This document shows positions 14,547 to 20,149 of a stretch of 21,196 bases of DNA, piece after piece. This DNA is from a virus. The notes under the pieces were generated by a model, which worked only from the letters and a program-made list of their open reading frames with translations, did not search any database and was not told the origin of the DNA. Location of the stretch: the IMG/VR virus record IMGVR_UViG_3300025276_000257, positions 1-21,196 of that record; one strand, 5' to 3'. Position 1 is the stretch's first letter, and every line of letters begins with the position of its first letter. The translations under genes were made by a program, and so were the position numbers.

Positions 14547-16124
14547 TTAATATCCAAATTTTGAATCTGACGCTTGGAAGCCAGATCGTTGTGTGGCAGG
14601 ATTAAAATCCCATAAAGAACTTCTTGGTCTTGTCATAACACCGTAACGTAAAGCATCATATAAGTGGTCTTCTGCGTGTGTATCTACATCTTCAGGGTTA
14701 CGTTTGTCTAGGGGTAAACTAGGTACTTGCGCTATTGTGTTAGTACAAGTAGAAAAAAACACTAATCTAGGCTCCTCTGTAAACTCATCTACTTGTAACC
14801 TTCTATGTATTTCATTTTTACCTGAGACACGAGAGCCTTTACTTCTGTCGGAAGGCCGCCATCTGCAACCCTTCATGTTCATCTGTTCAGCTAGACTTGG
14901 ACCTGTATCGCCTCTGTTGTGCCACAGGGAAGAGTCTAACACACCATATCTAATTGTACCGTCATCTTGTTCTTCTTCAAGTATCATGTCAGCTAAATCG
15001 GTAGCTGTTACTTTAGTGACGTACATTTCTCTGTATACTACTAATTGTTCTGACGGAGTTACTGCCATCCATACTACACCAGTCCAACTTCCGTATCCGT
15101 AGTCACACGCTCTAAATCTAGTCCAACTCTTAGGTATACTGTAAGGATCTACTACGTGTATGTTACGGTTAAACTCAGGGAATGCTGCACCTTCGTTAAC
15201 ATCCCAGTTACCTTCTAGTAATTGCTTACGTTGATGCTCAGGTAGTGAGAGAAGCATCGCTTCGTAGTCACCACCCTGTGACAAGTAAGGGTTATCAAAC
15301 AAACTAGCAGGTATAAACCTACGTTTAAATAGTGGTTCTCCTTCACGGCTATGCCCTTTAGGATATATTATTGTATCGCCTGACTCTATGTCTGTAGCCC
15401 AAAAAGGATCTTTAGCTGGGCTAGGATCTATAAACATCTTCTTAACCCATTGATGTCCTGCACCTCCTGGGTTTGTAGTAGCTCTCATATACAAACCTAA
15501 CTCAGCAGAGTGTGCGCTCCTAAGCCTAGATCTCATATAATTCCAAGCGTAAGGAGAACTCCATTGTGTAAGTTCGTCAAAACCAATCCAATTGAAAGCC
15601 TGACCTTGGTAACGCATGACATCCATGTCTTTATCGAGGTACGACATCCATAATCTACCACCTTTAGGCGAAGTCCATTGACTTTTTCGTTCAGACCACT
15701 TAATGCCTGGTATTGCTTTAGGGTATAGCTCTTGACTTTTCTGTATAAGTTCACGTAGTTCCTCAGTTGTGTGTCGTACTAATAACCCACTAAAATTAGC
15801 GTTATTTAAACCGTGTAAGGGGTCTGCAAGCATCGCAAAACTTTTTCCCCCACCTGCTGCGCCTCCATATAGTACCTCTCGCTCTGACGAAGATAAGAAA
15901 TCTGTTTGTGGACCCTTATTAGGTGCAAAAACTATGTTTTGTAGTTCTTCTATAGGTATTTCACGTATTATAGGCTTGACGGGTGCTACTTTAGTTTGTT
16001 TCTTCTTGACGGGTGTAGCTGCCGATACCTTTTTCTTCGAGCTTCTGGATTTCTTCAAGCGTTTCTTTGAGCCTTCTGGCAAGGTTGCGTTTAATTGAAG
16101 CTGCTCGTTTACGTTTTTGCTCAA
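14547..16124 (-). CDS. terL: Terminase large subunit
   Basis: This motor pumps DNA into the prohead and cuts the concatemer. The ATPase shows Walker A GGAAGGGKS (residues 87-95), Walker B FNWIGFDE (D183, E184) and coupling motif TTNPGG (216-221). The RNase H-like nuclease shows D341 (ACDYGYG), D397 (VLDSS) and D486/D490 (THAEDHLYDAL). The frame has no ATG before Walker A: a TAA stop lies 2 codons upstream of TTG at 16124, and the other possible starts are TTG at 16082 and 16058. I use 16124, but the lysine-rich first 50 residues are uncertain. The frame overlaps the HTH gene by up to 134 nt in the +1 register. The portal gene follows after 3 nt. Confidence 0.93.
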   Translation of the reverse strand: MSKNVNEQLQLNATLPEGSKKRLKKSRSSKKKVSAATPVKKKQTKVAPVKPIIREIPIEELQNIVFAPNKGPQTDFLSSSEREVLYGGAAGGGKSFAMLADPLHGLNNANFSGLLVRHTTEELRELIQKSQELYPKAIPGIKWSERKSQWTSPKGGRLWMSYLDKDMDVMRYQGQAFNWIGFDELTQWSSPYAWNYMRSRLRSAHSAELGLYMRATTNPGGAGHQWVKKMFIDPSPAKDPFWATDIESGDTIIYPKGHSREGEPLFKRRFIPASLFDNPYLSQGGDYEAMLLSLPEHQRKQLLEGNWDVNEGAAFPEFNRNIHVVDPYSIPKSWTRFRACDYGYGSWTGVVWMAVTPSEQLVVYREMYVTKVTATDLADMILEEEQDDGTIRYGVLDSSLWHNRGDTGPSLAEQMNMKGCRWRPSDRSKGSRVSGKNEIHRRLQVDEFTEEPRLVFFSTCTNTIAQVPSLPLDKRNPEDVDTHAEDHLYDALRYGVMTRPRSSLWDFNPATQRSGFQASDSKFGY

Positions 16125-16410
16125 TTGTTATTCGCTTTCTTAAACCTTCACCAGAAATGTAACGATCCGTTTGTTTTGTTAACCAAATTGCTACTTCTCT
16201 GTAAGCATACTGCTTTAAATGACGCTTTGCAAGCTCTAATGCTTCTAATTGTATGAGTATAGGCTGTAAAAGTTTATCATTATCTTTATCTAACTCGTAT
16301 CCGAAAGGTATAGTACGACTAACACGCGCTATAGTGTGCCACGCTCGCTCTTTGCCTTTATTTGGTTTAGGTAATTCCCAGTAACCTAACCATTCTTTTT
16401 GAAGATACAT
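15991..16410 (-). CDS. Helix-turn-helix protein between small and large terminase genes
   Basis: The 139-residue basic protein has an aromatic N-terminus (MYLQKEWLGYWELP), a HTIARVSRTIPFGYE block, a helix-turn-helix-like segment at about 68-95 (REVAIWLTKQT, then GEGLRKRI), and a charged coiled-coil tail. I recall similar proteins just upstream of large terminases in marine phages, with no firm function. A DNA-binding role in packaging-site choice, or as an extra small-terminase-like factor, is inferred from the HTH and position. No obvious Shine-Dalgarno precedes the ATG at 16410. Its last 44 codons overlap the possible N-terminus of the large terminase. Confidence 0.65.
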   Translation of the reverse strand: MYLQKEWLGYWELPKPNKGKERAWHTIARVSRTIPFGYELDKDNDKLLQPILIQLEALELAKRHLKQYAYREVAIWLTKQTDRYISGEGLRKRITIEQKRKRAASIKRNLARRLKETLEEIQKLEEKGIGSYTRQEETN

Positions 16411-16430
16411 CTTATAATCTTACAATTCTA

Positions 16431-16682
16431 CTAAGTAACTCTTCTTTTAGCTGTTTTTGTTCTAGGAAACGACCTGTTAGCTGTTTTACTAGACATTTTA
16501 AGGTTTTTACGGCTATTGTTTAGGGGGTTGTTGTTTTTATGCGCTACATCTTTACCGTCACTCTTTTTAGCGACACCACCAGCTACCATCTTAGCTCTTG
16601 CCGTGTTGCGAGATGCACGTTTCTTTATCTGTGCAGGTTTACCTTGGTAGTTTTTGTATTCGCCTTTATAGTTTCTATTCAT
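16431..16682 (-). CDS. HNH endonuclease-like small protein
   Basis: From the ATG at 16682 the product has 83 residues. The motif DVAHKNNNPLNNSRKNL (about 44-60) matches the HNH pattern H-x-[ND]-x-N-x-x-x-N-x-x-x-N-L, with the general-base His present but Ala where Asp or His usually stands as first metal ligand. The C-terminus NRSFPRTKTAKRR is basic and DNA-binding-like. HNH proteins near terminases can help cleave packaging sites, as HK97 gp74 does; whether this one is active is open. A longer frame starts at 16715, but the ATG at 16682 has GAGG about 7 nt upstream and gives a short 8-nt overlap with the small terminase gene, so it is preferred. Confidence 0.68.
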   Translation of the reverse strand: MNRNYKGEYKNYQGKPAQIKKRASRNTARAKMVAGGVAKKSDGKDVAHKNNNPLNNSRKNLKMSSKTANRSFPRTKTAKRRVT

Positions 16683-17043
16683 TGTTACCCTCTTTAGGTG
16701 GTAAATAAAATACACTACTAGATGCTTGGATGTCTACTTTATCCGTTTTAATTATACCTGCTCTATCTAATACATCTTTAGCTGCTACCATTTTTTCTTT
16801 TATGCCTAACTCAGTAGGGTCATTCATAGCGTTACCTAATGCAAAAGCTGCAAGAGGTGCAGTCCTAGCGAAGTAAGAACGTGTAGCGTCCATTATCTCT
16901 TCTTTTAGTGACTCAACTATAATGCGCGTAGGTGTATTGTCACTGTAGCCTGACAGTTTTTTAGCTGTTACTACATCTCCACCTGCTTGATCAAACAATA
17001 CCTCTAAGAAGTTCTGTTGGTTTTCCGTTAGTTGTCTAGCCAT
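16675..17043 (-). CDS. Terminase small subunit-like protein
   Basis: The 122-residue helical protein begins MARQLTENQQNFLEVLFDQA with GGDVVTAKKLSGYSDNTPT (about 21-39), a small-terminase-type HTH in which a Gly-Tyr-Ser segment links two helices. A helical oligomerisation region (IKEKMVAAKDVLDRAGIIK) and a short extended tail (VFYLPP) follow. It would recognise phage DNA and regulate the large terminase motor. The position two genes upstream of the large subunit supports this. The start lies 2 nt after the previous stop behind an A-rich oligo-lysine codon run rather than a normal Shine-Dalgarno site. Confidence 0.78.
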   Translation of the reverse strand: MARQLTENQQNFLEVLFDQAGGDVVTAKKLSGYSDNTPTRIIVESLKEEIMDATRSYFARTAPLAAFALGNAMNDPTELGIKEKMVAAKDVLDRAGIIKTDKVDIQASSSVFYLPPKEGNNE

Positions 17044-17045
17044 AG

Positions 17046-17213
17046 TTACTTTTTCTTCTTTTTCTTAACGTACATACCTTTATTAGCTTTAGGAAAACCA
17101 GCCTTCATATTAGCGTACGCTTTATCTGATATAGTACTCTTAGACTTAGGGTTGCTAGTACCCTTTTTCTTTTTTGCATTTATATTAGCGTATAAACCTC
17201 TTTTAGCTACCAT
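17046..17213 (-). CDS. Small basic protein (GLYANI motif, oligo-Lys tail)
   Basis: An ATG at 17213 opens 55 codons: MVAKRGLYANINAKKKKGTS, a middle with SKSTISDKAYANMKAGFPK, and a tail of six lysines. The GLYANINAK and AYANMKAGFPK segments resemble short repeated motifs that recur in small proteins of marine phages; no function is known to me. The charge suggests nucleic-acid contact. The gene sits 1 nt after the previous stop and 2 nt before the small terminase start, so it is an integral operon member despite its size. Confidence 0.7.
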   Translation of the reverse strand: MVAKRGLYANINAKKKKGTSNPKSKSTISDKAYANMKAGFPKANKGMYVKKKKKK

Positions 17214-17214
17214 T

Positions 17215-17613
17215 TTATTTTTTTACCTTTTTTGTTTTCTTTTTAGGTTTGTTTTCTAATTTACCTATAATTTTTTCTAGGCGTAAAACTAAATCATCTT
17301 TTTTCTTTTTGTCTGGTACTTTTTTAATGTCTTTTTTTAATGAGCTAATATAGGCTGCACTTCCTACCGCAGTACCACCAACAACTGCACCTCTTACTTC
17401 AGAAGATGCTCTAAGCCTAGAGTTTTTATTACGTTTTTTATTTATTACTTCTCCTAGAGTTTTATTTGTAGTTACTTTACCTTCTGTGCCTAATACTAAT
17501 TTTTTATAACGTACAGGAACAGGTGCGCTTACTATAGCTTTTGCTGTAGCTTTTTCTACACCAAGTAAAGAAGATCTTAAAGCTTTTGTTAATCCCTTAG
17601 CTAGACTACCCAT
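17215..17613 (-). CDS. Basic membrane-proximal protein, function unknown
   Basis: The 132-residue product is Lys/Arg-rich with one short, weakly hydrophobic stretch (RGAVVGGTAVGSAAYISSL, about 74-92) that could be a membrane or membrane-bending helix, and a Lys-rich coiled-coil C-terminus (LVLRLEKIIGKLENKPKKKT). The small-residue-rich core is like those of fusion-type or channel-forming peptides, but this is only a resemblance. It starts 2 nt after the preceding stop. The compact spacing and clean frame support a real gene; no family is recognised. Confidence 0.6.
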   Translation of the reverse strand: MGSLAKGLTKALRSSLLGVEKATAKAIVSAPVPVRYKKLVLGTEGKVTTNKTLGEVINKKRNKNSRLRASSEVRGAVVGGTAVGSAAYISSLKKDIKKVPDKKKKDDLVLRLEKIIGKLENKPKKKTKKVKK

Positions 17614-17615
17614 AT

Positions 17616-17798
17616 CTATTTCTTCTTTTTCTTAGGTCTAGCTTTAGCTTGTGCCGTTTTAGATAACTCTTTAAAGTGATACAAACGTTTACTAGATTTA
17701 GTATGTGCTTTACCTGTATGCAATGTGCCATCAGCCATTTTATGCATACTGCCTTTGTGTTCTGTTCCGTCGCGGTTATAATGAGGTACACCTTTCAT
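17616..17798 (-). CDS. Small basic protein (MADGTLHTGKAHT motif)
   Basis: From the ATG at 17798 the product has 60 residues: MKGVPHYNRDGTEHKGSMHK, MADGTLHTGKAHTKSSKRLY, then FKELSKTAQAKARPKKKKK. It is rich in His and Lys with no membrane segment. Similar short proteins with the TLHTGKxHT pattern occur in marine phages as far as I recall, without assigned function. A GTG at 17810 would add four residues and overlap the previous gene; the ATG, 1 nt after that gene's stop, is preferred. The last five codons (all lysine) supply the A/G-rich sequence ahead of the next start. Confidence 0.65.
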   Translation of the reverse strand: MKGVPHYNRDGTEHKGSMHKMADGTLHTGKAHTKSSKRLYHFKELSKTAQAKARPKKKKK

Positions 17799-17799
17799 G

Positions 17800-17901
17800 T
17801 CAGCTACCACACTGACATTTATCGCAACAGTTACACCTAATGTTTAATATAGAACGTACAATACGCTCTAGGTATCGGTATATAGATTTAATGTAATTCA
17901 T
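17800..17901 (-). CDS. 33-aa protein with clustered cysteines
   Basis: An ATG at 17901 opens 33 codons ending in TGA. A basic helical N-terminus (MNYIKSIYRYLERIVRSILN) is followed by CNCCDKCQC, five cysteines in nine residues. This could bind a metal (zinc or copper) or a Fe-S cluster, or be exported and disulfide-bonded. Spacing to its neighbours (11 nt upstream, 1 nt downstream) and an AGGGA element fit an operon gene. A 9-bp hairpin with 3-nt loop (17850-17870) lies inside the frame, so the region could also act as structured RNA. No family recognised. Confidence 0.45.
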   Translation of the reverse strand: MNYIKSIYRYLERIVRSILNIRCNCCDKCQCGS

Positions 17902-17912
17902 AATAGTGTTCC

Positions 17913-18053
17913 CTATTGCATTGTTAATCTTTTAATGTCACCACGACATATACCTAAGTCTCTGAGTTGCCTGTCTGTCATATTCATTAGTTGCCAGTAA
18001 GCTGTTTTATTAGATGTGTATGTTTTATATGTGTTTATTAGTTTCTTGATCAT
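17913..18053 (-). CDS. DUF1127-like small protein
   Basis: The 46-residue ORF reads MIKKLINTYKTYTSNKTAYW then QLMNMTDRQLRDLGICRGDI and KRLTMQ. The pattern L-x-x-M-[ST]-D-R-x-L-x-D-[LI]-G-[IL]-x-R-x-D-I is the signature of DUF1127 (YjiS-like), short Arg-rich proteins abundant in alpha- and gammaproteobacteria; several act in RNA turnover or stress and phosphate responses, for example CcaF1 of Rhodobacter. AGGAG lies 8 nt upstream. It is the first gene after an own promoter. Host-derived origin and a role in host RNA regulation are inference. Confidence 0.75.
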   Translation of the reverse strand: MIKKLINTYKTYTSNKTAYWQLMNMTDRQLRDLGICRGDIKRLTMQ

Positions 18054-18057
18054 TTGA

Positions 18058-18088
18058 ATAACTCCTTTTTAATGACTAAGGGAGTTAT
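18058..18088 (-). promoter_or_regulatory. Hairpin holding the DUF1127 ribosome-binding site
   Basis: ATAACTCC (18088-18081) pairs perfectly with GGAGTTAT (18065-18058). Allowing one bulged C, two further A-U pairs extend it to 10 bp with a 10-nt loop. The GGAG of the DUF1127 Shine-Dalgarno site is in the stem, so translation would need the helix to open. The stem starts about 11 nt after the -10 box, at the probable mRNA 5' end. Confidence 0.65.
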
Positions 18089-18107
18089 ATCATACTTAGT
18101 TATATCA
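18083..18107 (-). repeat. 10-bp direct repeat over promoter -10 and start region
   Basis: TGATATAACT occurs at 18107-18098 and again at 18092-18083, a 15-bp period. The first copy contains the -10 box; the second spans the probable start site and the first hairpin arm. It could be an operator or a duplicated -10 element. Confidence 0.5.
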
Positions 18108-18127
18108 CAAAAATGTTATTATTGCAA
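18099..18127 (-). promoter_or_regulatory. Sigma70-like promoter for DUF1127 gene
   Basis: TTGCAA (18127-18122, four of six) is followed after 17 nt by TATAAC (18104-18099, five of six). It lies in the 96-nt gap between the holin-like gene and the DUF1127 gene, one of the few non-coding gaps in the window. The same TATAACT sequence forms the -10 of the capsid promoter. Confidence 0.6.
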
Positions 18128-18149
18128 CCCCGTTATGCTTTTTTGTAGT

Positions 18150-18455
18150 TTACTTTTCGTGTCCAGCAAAAGCTGATCCAGTAAGTATGGCCCCAAAAGC
18201 TAAGTGAAACAACCCACCACCCATAAGAGTAAAAGGATTATGTTGACCTGTGAGCTTTTTCATTAGCTCCATCTGAACCATCGGTTCTGTAGTAGAATTT
18301 ATAATATCCATAAACTGTGATATGTCTGGTCTATTAATGCCGTACCATATAGGTACAAACATAAAGTCATAGAAACATATAAGTAAGTAAATTATAAGAG
18401 CCGTCCATCGCCAAGTCATAGTAGACTTTTGTTGAGCTGTTAGTTCCTTACTCAT
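18150..18455 (-). CDS. Two-TM protein, holin candidate
   Basis: The 101-residue protein has a short cytoplasmic-like N-terminus (MSKELTAQQKSTM), a first membrane segment rich in aromatics (WRWTALIIYLLICFYDFMFV, about 15-34), a polar middle with MVQMELMKKLTGQHNPF, and a second hydrophobic segment (about 74-97, LFHLAFGAILTGSAFAG) ending GHEK. Size and two segments fit class II holins, which permeabilise the inner membrane to time lysis. I recall related proteins in marine phages annotated as holins. The u-spanin candidate lies upstream in the same run of genes; no endolysin is in the window. No clear Shine-Dalgarno; the start is 6 nt after the preceding stop. Confidence 0.6.
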   Translation of the reverse strand: MSKELTAQQKSTMTWRWTALIIYLLICFYDFMFVPIWYGINRPDISQFMDIINSTTEPMVQMELMKKLTGQHNPFTLMGGGLFHLAFGAILTGSAFAGHEK

Positions 18456-18461
18456 TTACTA

Positions 18462-18566
18462 TTAGACACACGGAGGTTCACACACTGCTGTGTTAGTTCC
18501 GTAAATCACCATGCCTATACCTATTATAAGTATTATAGCTATCCAAACCCATTTATTCTTTAACAT
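18462..18566 (-). CDS. 34-aa single-span membrane protein
   Basis: An ATG at 18566 overlaps the previous stop by 1 nt (TAATG), with AGGAGAG about 10 nt upstream. The product is MLKNKWVWIAIILIIGIGMV, then IYGTNTAVCEPPCV: a short basic N-terminus, one membrane helix and a C-terminal CEPPC pair. It could be a lysis accessory (antiholin or pinholin-like) or an exported anchor. The strong ribosome-binding site and tight coupling argue for a real gene. No family recognised. Confidence 0.6.
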   Translation of the reverse strand: MLKNKWVWIAIILIIGIGMVIYGTNTAVCEPPCV

Positions 18567-18763
18567 TATACAGACTCTCCTATAGGTTGTAACTTAAAAC
18601 AATGTGTTACTACATACTCTTTTTCTTTACTTAGTAGTCTACCCATCTTAGTTACACTTCTTGCACACGCAGGTTTATCTTGAAACAAACCACCTATTCT
18701 AACCATTACATCACAGGTGTCAGCTTCTAGCGTAATACAGTGAAGTATAACAGCTAACCACAT
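18566..18763 (-). CDS. Small exported or membrane-anchored Cys protein, unknown
   Basis: The 65-residue protein begins MWLAVILHCITLEADTCDVM, a short hydrophobic N-terminus resembling a brief signal or anchor, and continues with FQDKPACARSVTKMGRLLS and YVVTHCFKLQP. Four cysteines (9, 17, 33, 55) could form disulfides in the periplasm. Its start overlaps the previous stop and its stop overlaps the next start, both as TAATG. Function is unknown; location between an EF-hand protein and membrane proteins hints at an envelope role. Confidence 0.5.
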   Translation of the reverse strand: MWLAVILHCITLEADTCDVMVRIGGLFQDKPACARSVTKMGRLLSKEKEYVVTHCFKLQPIGESV

Positions 18764-19473
18764 TATTTTTTCTTCTTTTTAGTCATACCACCATACATAT
18801 AACCTGATTTACCTTTTTTAGACATACCACCTTTGTTCATCATTTTAAAGTCTGCACCAGATATCTTACCGTCTTTGTTTTTATCTAGTTTAGATTGACC
18901 ACCTGACATATAACCCATTTTCTTTTTACCCATCATGCCGCCCATGTTCATGTTGTTTTTTGCCATGTCTTTAATTTGTTTTATAAGCATCTGAAAGGTA
19001 CTTAAAGGTTGATTTTTATTATTTATTAATCTAGTTTCAGCAGCAGTTAATACTTTCTTTTTAGGGTTTTTTAAACTAGATACTATACCTTTTAATTTTT
19101 TCTCTAAAGAATCCATTTCTTTTTTTCTTGCAGCTTTTTTATCTGGACCAAATCCCAACTGAAGTTTTTCTAGTTTATCTAAGCTAGATCTTTTTCTTAC
19201 AGTTGCAGGTTTTTTAGTAGTTTTAGCTTTAGCTGCTTTTCTGTCTTTTCTAATCTTTTCTGCCATTTCCATTCGTTTAGCTTCCGCTGCTTCACGGCCT
19301 GTTAACTTTGGCTTAACTGTTTTTTTAACAGGCTTAGGTTTCATACTAAGACCATTACCTTTTGTTTTAGATGCTTTTTTAGCGGCTCTAATTTTTTCTA
19401 GCTTTTCCATGCGTTTAGCTTCTGCTAACTCACGACCTGATAATCCTTGGTTTGCACTAATTTTAACACCCAT
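18763..19473 (-). CDS. Basic repeat protein with EF-hand-like loop
   Basis: The 236-residue, very Lys-rich protein has an internal duplication: residues 11-36 (LSGRELAEAKRMEKLEKIRA...) and 57-82 (LTGREAAEAKRMEMAEKIRK...). An EF-hand-like loop DKNKDGKISGAD (197-208, acidic at positions 1, 5 and 12, Asn at 3) lies near the C-terminus, surrounded by Met/Gly motifs GYMSGG, MNKGGM and GYMYGGM, then TKKKKK. AAGGA precedes the ATG at 19473. The pattern is typical of small proteins in marine phages that I cannot name. Calcium binding is possible; a packaged, DNA-binding protein is one plausible guess. Confidence 0.6.
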   Translation of the reverse strand: MGVKISANQGLSGRELAEAKRMEKLEKIRAAKKASKTKGNGLSMKPKPVKKTVKPKLTGREAAEAKRMEMAEKIRKDRKAAKAKTTKKPATVRKRSSLDKLEKLQLGFGPDKKAARKKEMDSLEKKLKGIVSSLKNPKKKVLTAAETRLINNKNQPLSTFQMLIKQIKDMAKNNMNMGGMMGKKKMGYMSGGQSKLDKNKDGKISGADFKMMNKGGMSKKGKSGYMYGGMTKKKKK

Positions 19474-19487
19474 AATAGTATTCCTTT

Positions 19488-19814
19488 TTATTTAGATTTT
19501 GTTCTGCTTAAAGCTGTAGCACCCATAAAGCCTACAACAACTCCTAGTTGTGCTACTATAAATGTATTTAAAAAACTAGCAGCGGACTGCATTTTCTCTG
19601 CACTTACAATAGGTGTAAATAACACTATGACTGCTACAATAGTTACAGACATAGCTAACCAAGCCATCATACGTTGCGTATCCATTAGCTTGTCTTCGTT
19701 CTCTAGACGTATCCACCTTTCGTGACGATCCATCTCTTCGTCAGTAATAATGCCGTCACCGTCTGTATCAGCTACAGAGTACTTACTGTCTACCTGTAGC
19801 TTCTTAGGTGTCAT
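19488..19814 (-). CDS. EF-hand protein with two membrane segments, holin-like
   Basis: The 108-residue protein has a canonical EF-hand loop at 16-27 (DTDGDGIITDEE, ligands D16, D18, D20, E27), a charged helix (DRHERWIRLENEDKLMDTQR), then two membrane segments (about 49-70 and 82-102: MMAWLAMSVTIVAVIVLF and FIVAQLGVVVGFMGATAL). This domain order is known in marine phages, sometimes annotated as holin-type. A calcium-sensitive membrane pore or lysis regulator is an attractive but unproven idea. The ATG overlaps the previous stop by 4 nt (ATGA). Confidence 0.6.
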   Translation of the reverse strand: MTPKKLQVDSKYSVADTDGDGIITDEEMDRHERWIRLENEDKLMDTQRMMAWLAMSVTIVAVIVLFTPIVSAEKMQSAASFLNTFIVAQLGVVVGFMGATALSRTKSK

Positions 19815-20149
19815 TTTTTCTTCTTATTAGGCTTTAACTTTTTTAGTACCTTAGTAGTCCAGGCTTCATTTACTTCTGTATCTGGGTCATCCTTAATAAA
19901 GTGACCATTCTCATTTCTAGCGCGTACTAGTTCTTCTTCTACTACAGGGGCTACTTTAGGCTCAACTACAGGTTCAACTTCTTCTACTGTATTACATATA
20001 GCTTCGATGGTCTCATCTTTGAACCACGTTTGTCCGTAGGCATCCATACCAGCTTCGGGTTGACCGTTAAGTCCTAAGACGGTGTTATCGTCTTGTACTA
20101 CAAAGCCTTTAGCTTCTAGGCTGCTCTTCTTGTCTGTGAATATACTCAT
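19811..20149 (-). CDS. Acidic protein with Lys-rich tail, unknown
   Basis: The 112-residue protein has an N-terminus with possible order (KSSLEAKGFVVQDDNTVLGL then GMDAYGQTWFKDETIEAICN), a Val/Glu/Pro-rich disordered stretch (EEVEPVVEPKVAPVVEEE, about 57-74), an RNENGHFIKDDPDT segment and a C-terminal KVLKKLKPNKKKK. No membrane segment or catalytic motif is visible. It overlaps both neighbours by 4 nt (ATGA), so it is translated in a coupled chain. No family recognised. Confidence 0.55.
   Translation of the reverse strand: MSIFTDKKSSLEAKGFVVQDDNTVLGLNGQPEAGMDAYGQTWFKDETIEAICNTVEEVEPVVEPKVAPVVEEELVRARNENGHFIKDDPDTEVNEAWTTKVLKKLKPNKKKK

Noticed and set aside
15533-15754. 73-codon minus-strand frame inside the large terminase gene
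   Set aside because: The terminase frame there carries Walker-type and coupling motifs; this is a shadow.
17606-17810. 61-codon minus-strand frame and a GTG start at 17810
   Set aside because: The first is out of frame with the MADGTLHTG protein; the GTG overlaps the Cys-rich ORF and ATG 17798 fits spacing better.
18128-18149. Possible terminator after the holin-like gene (GC-containing AACGGGGTT)
   Set aside because: Only a 3-bp stem forms and there is no U run; the element overlaps the promoter.
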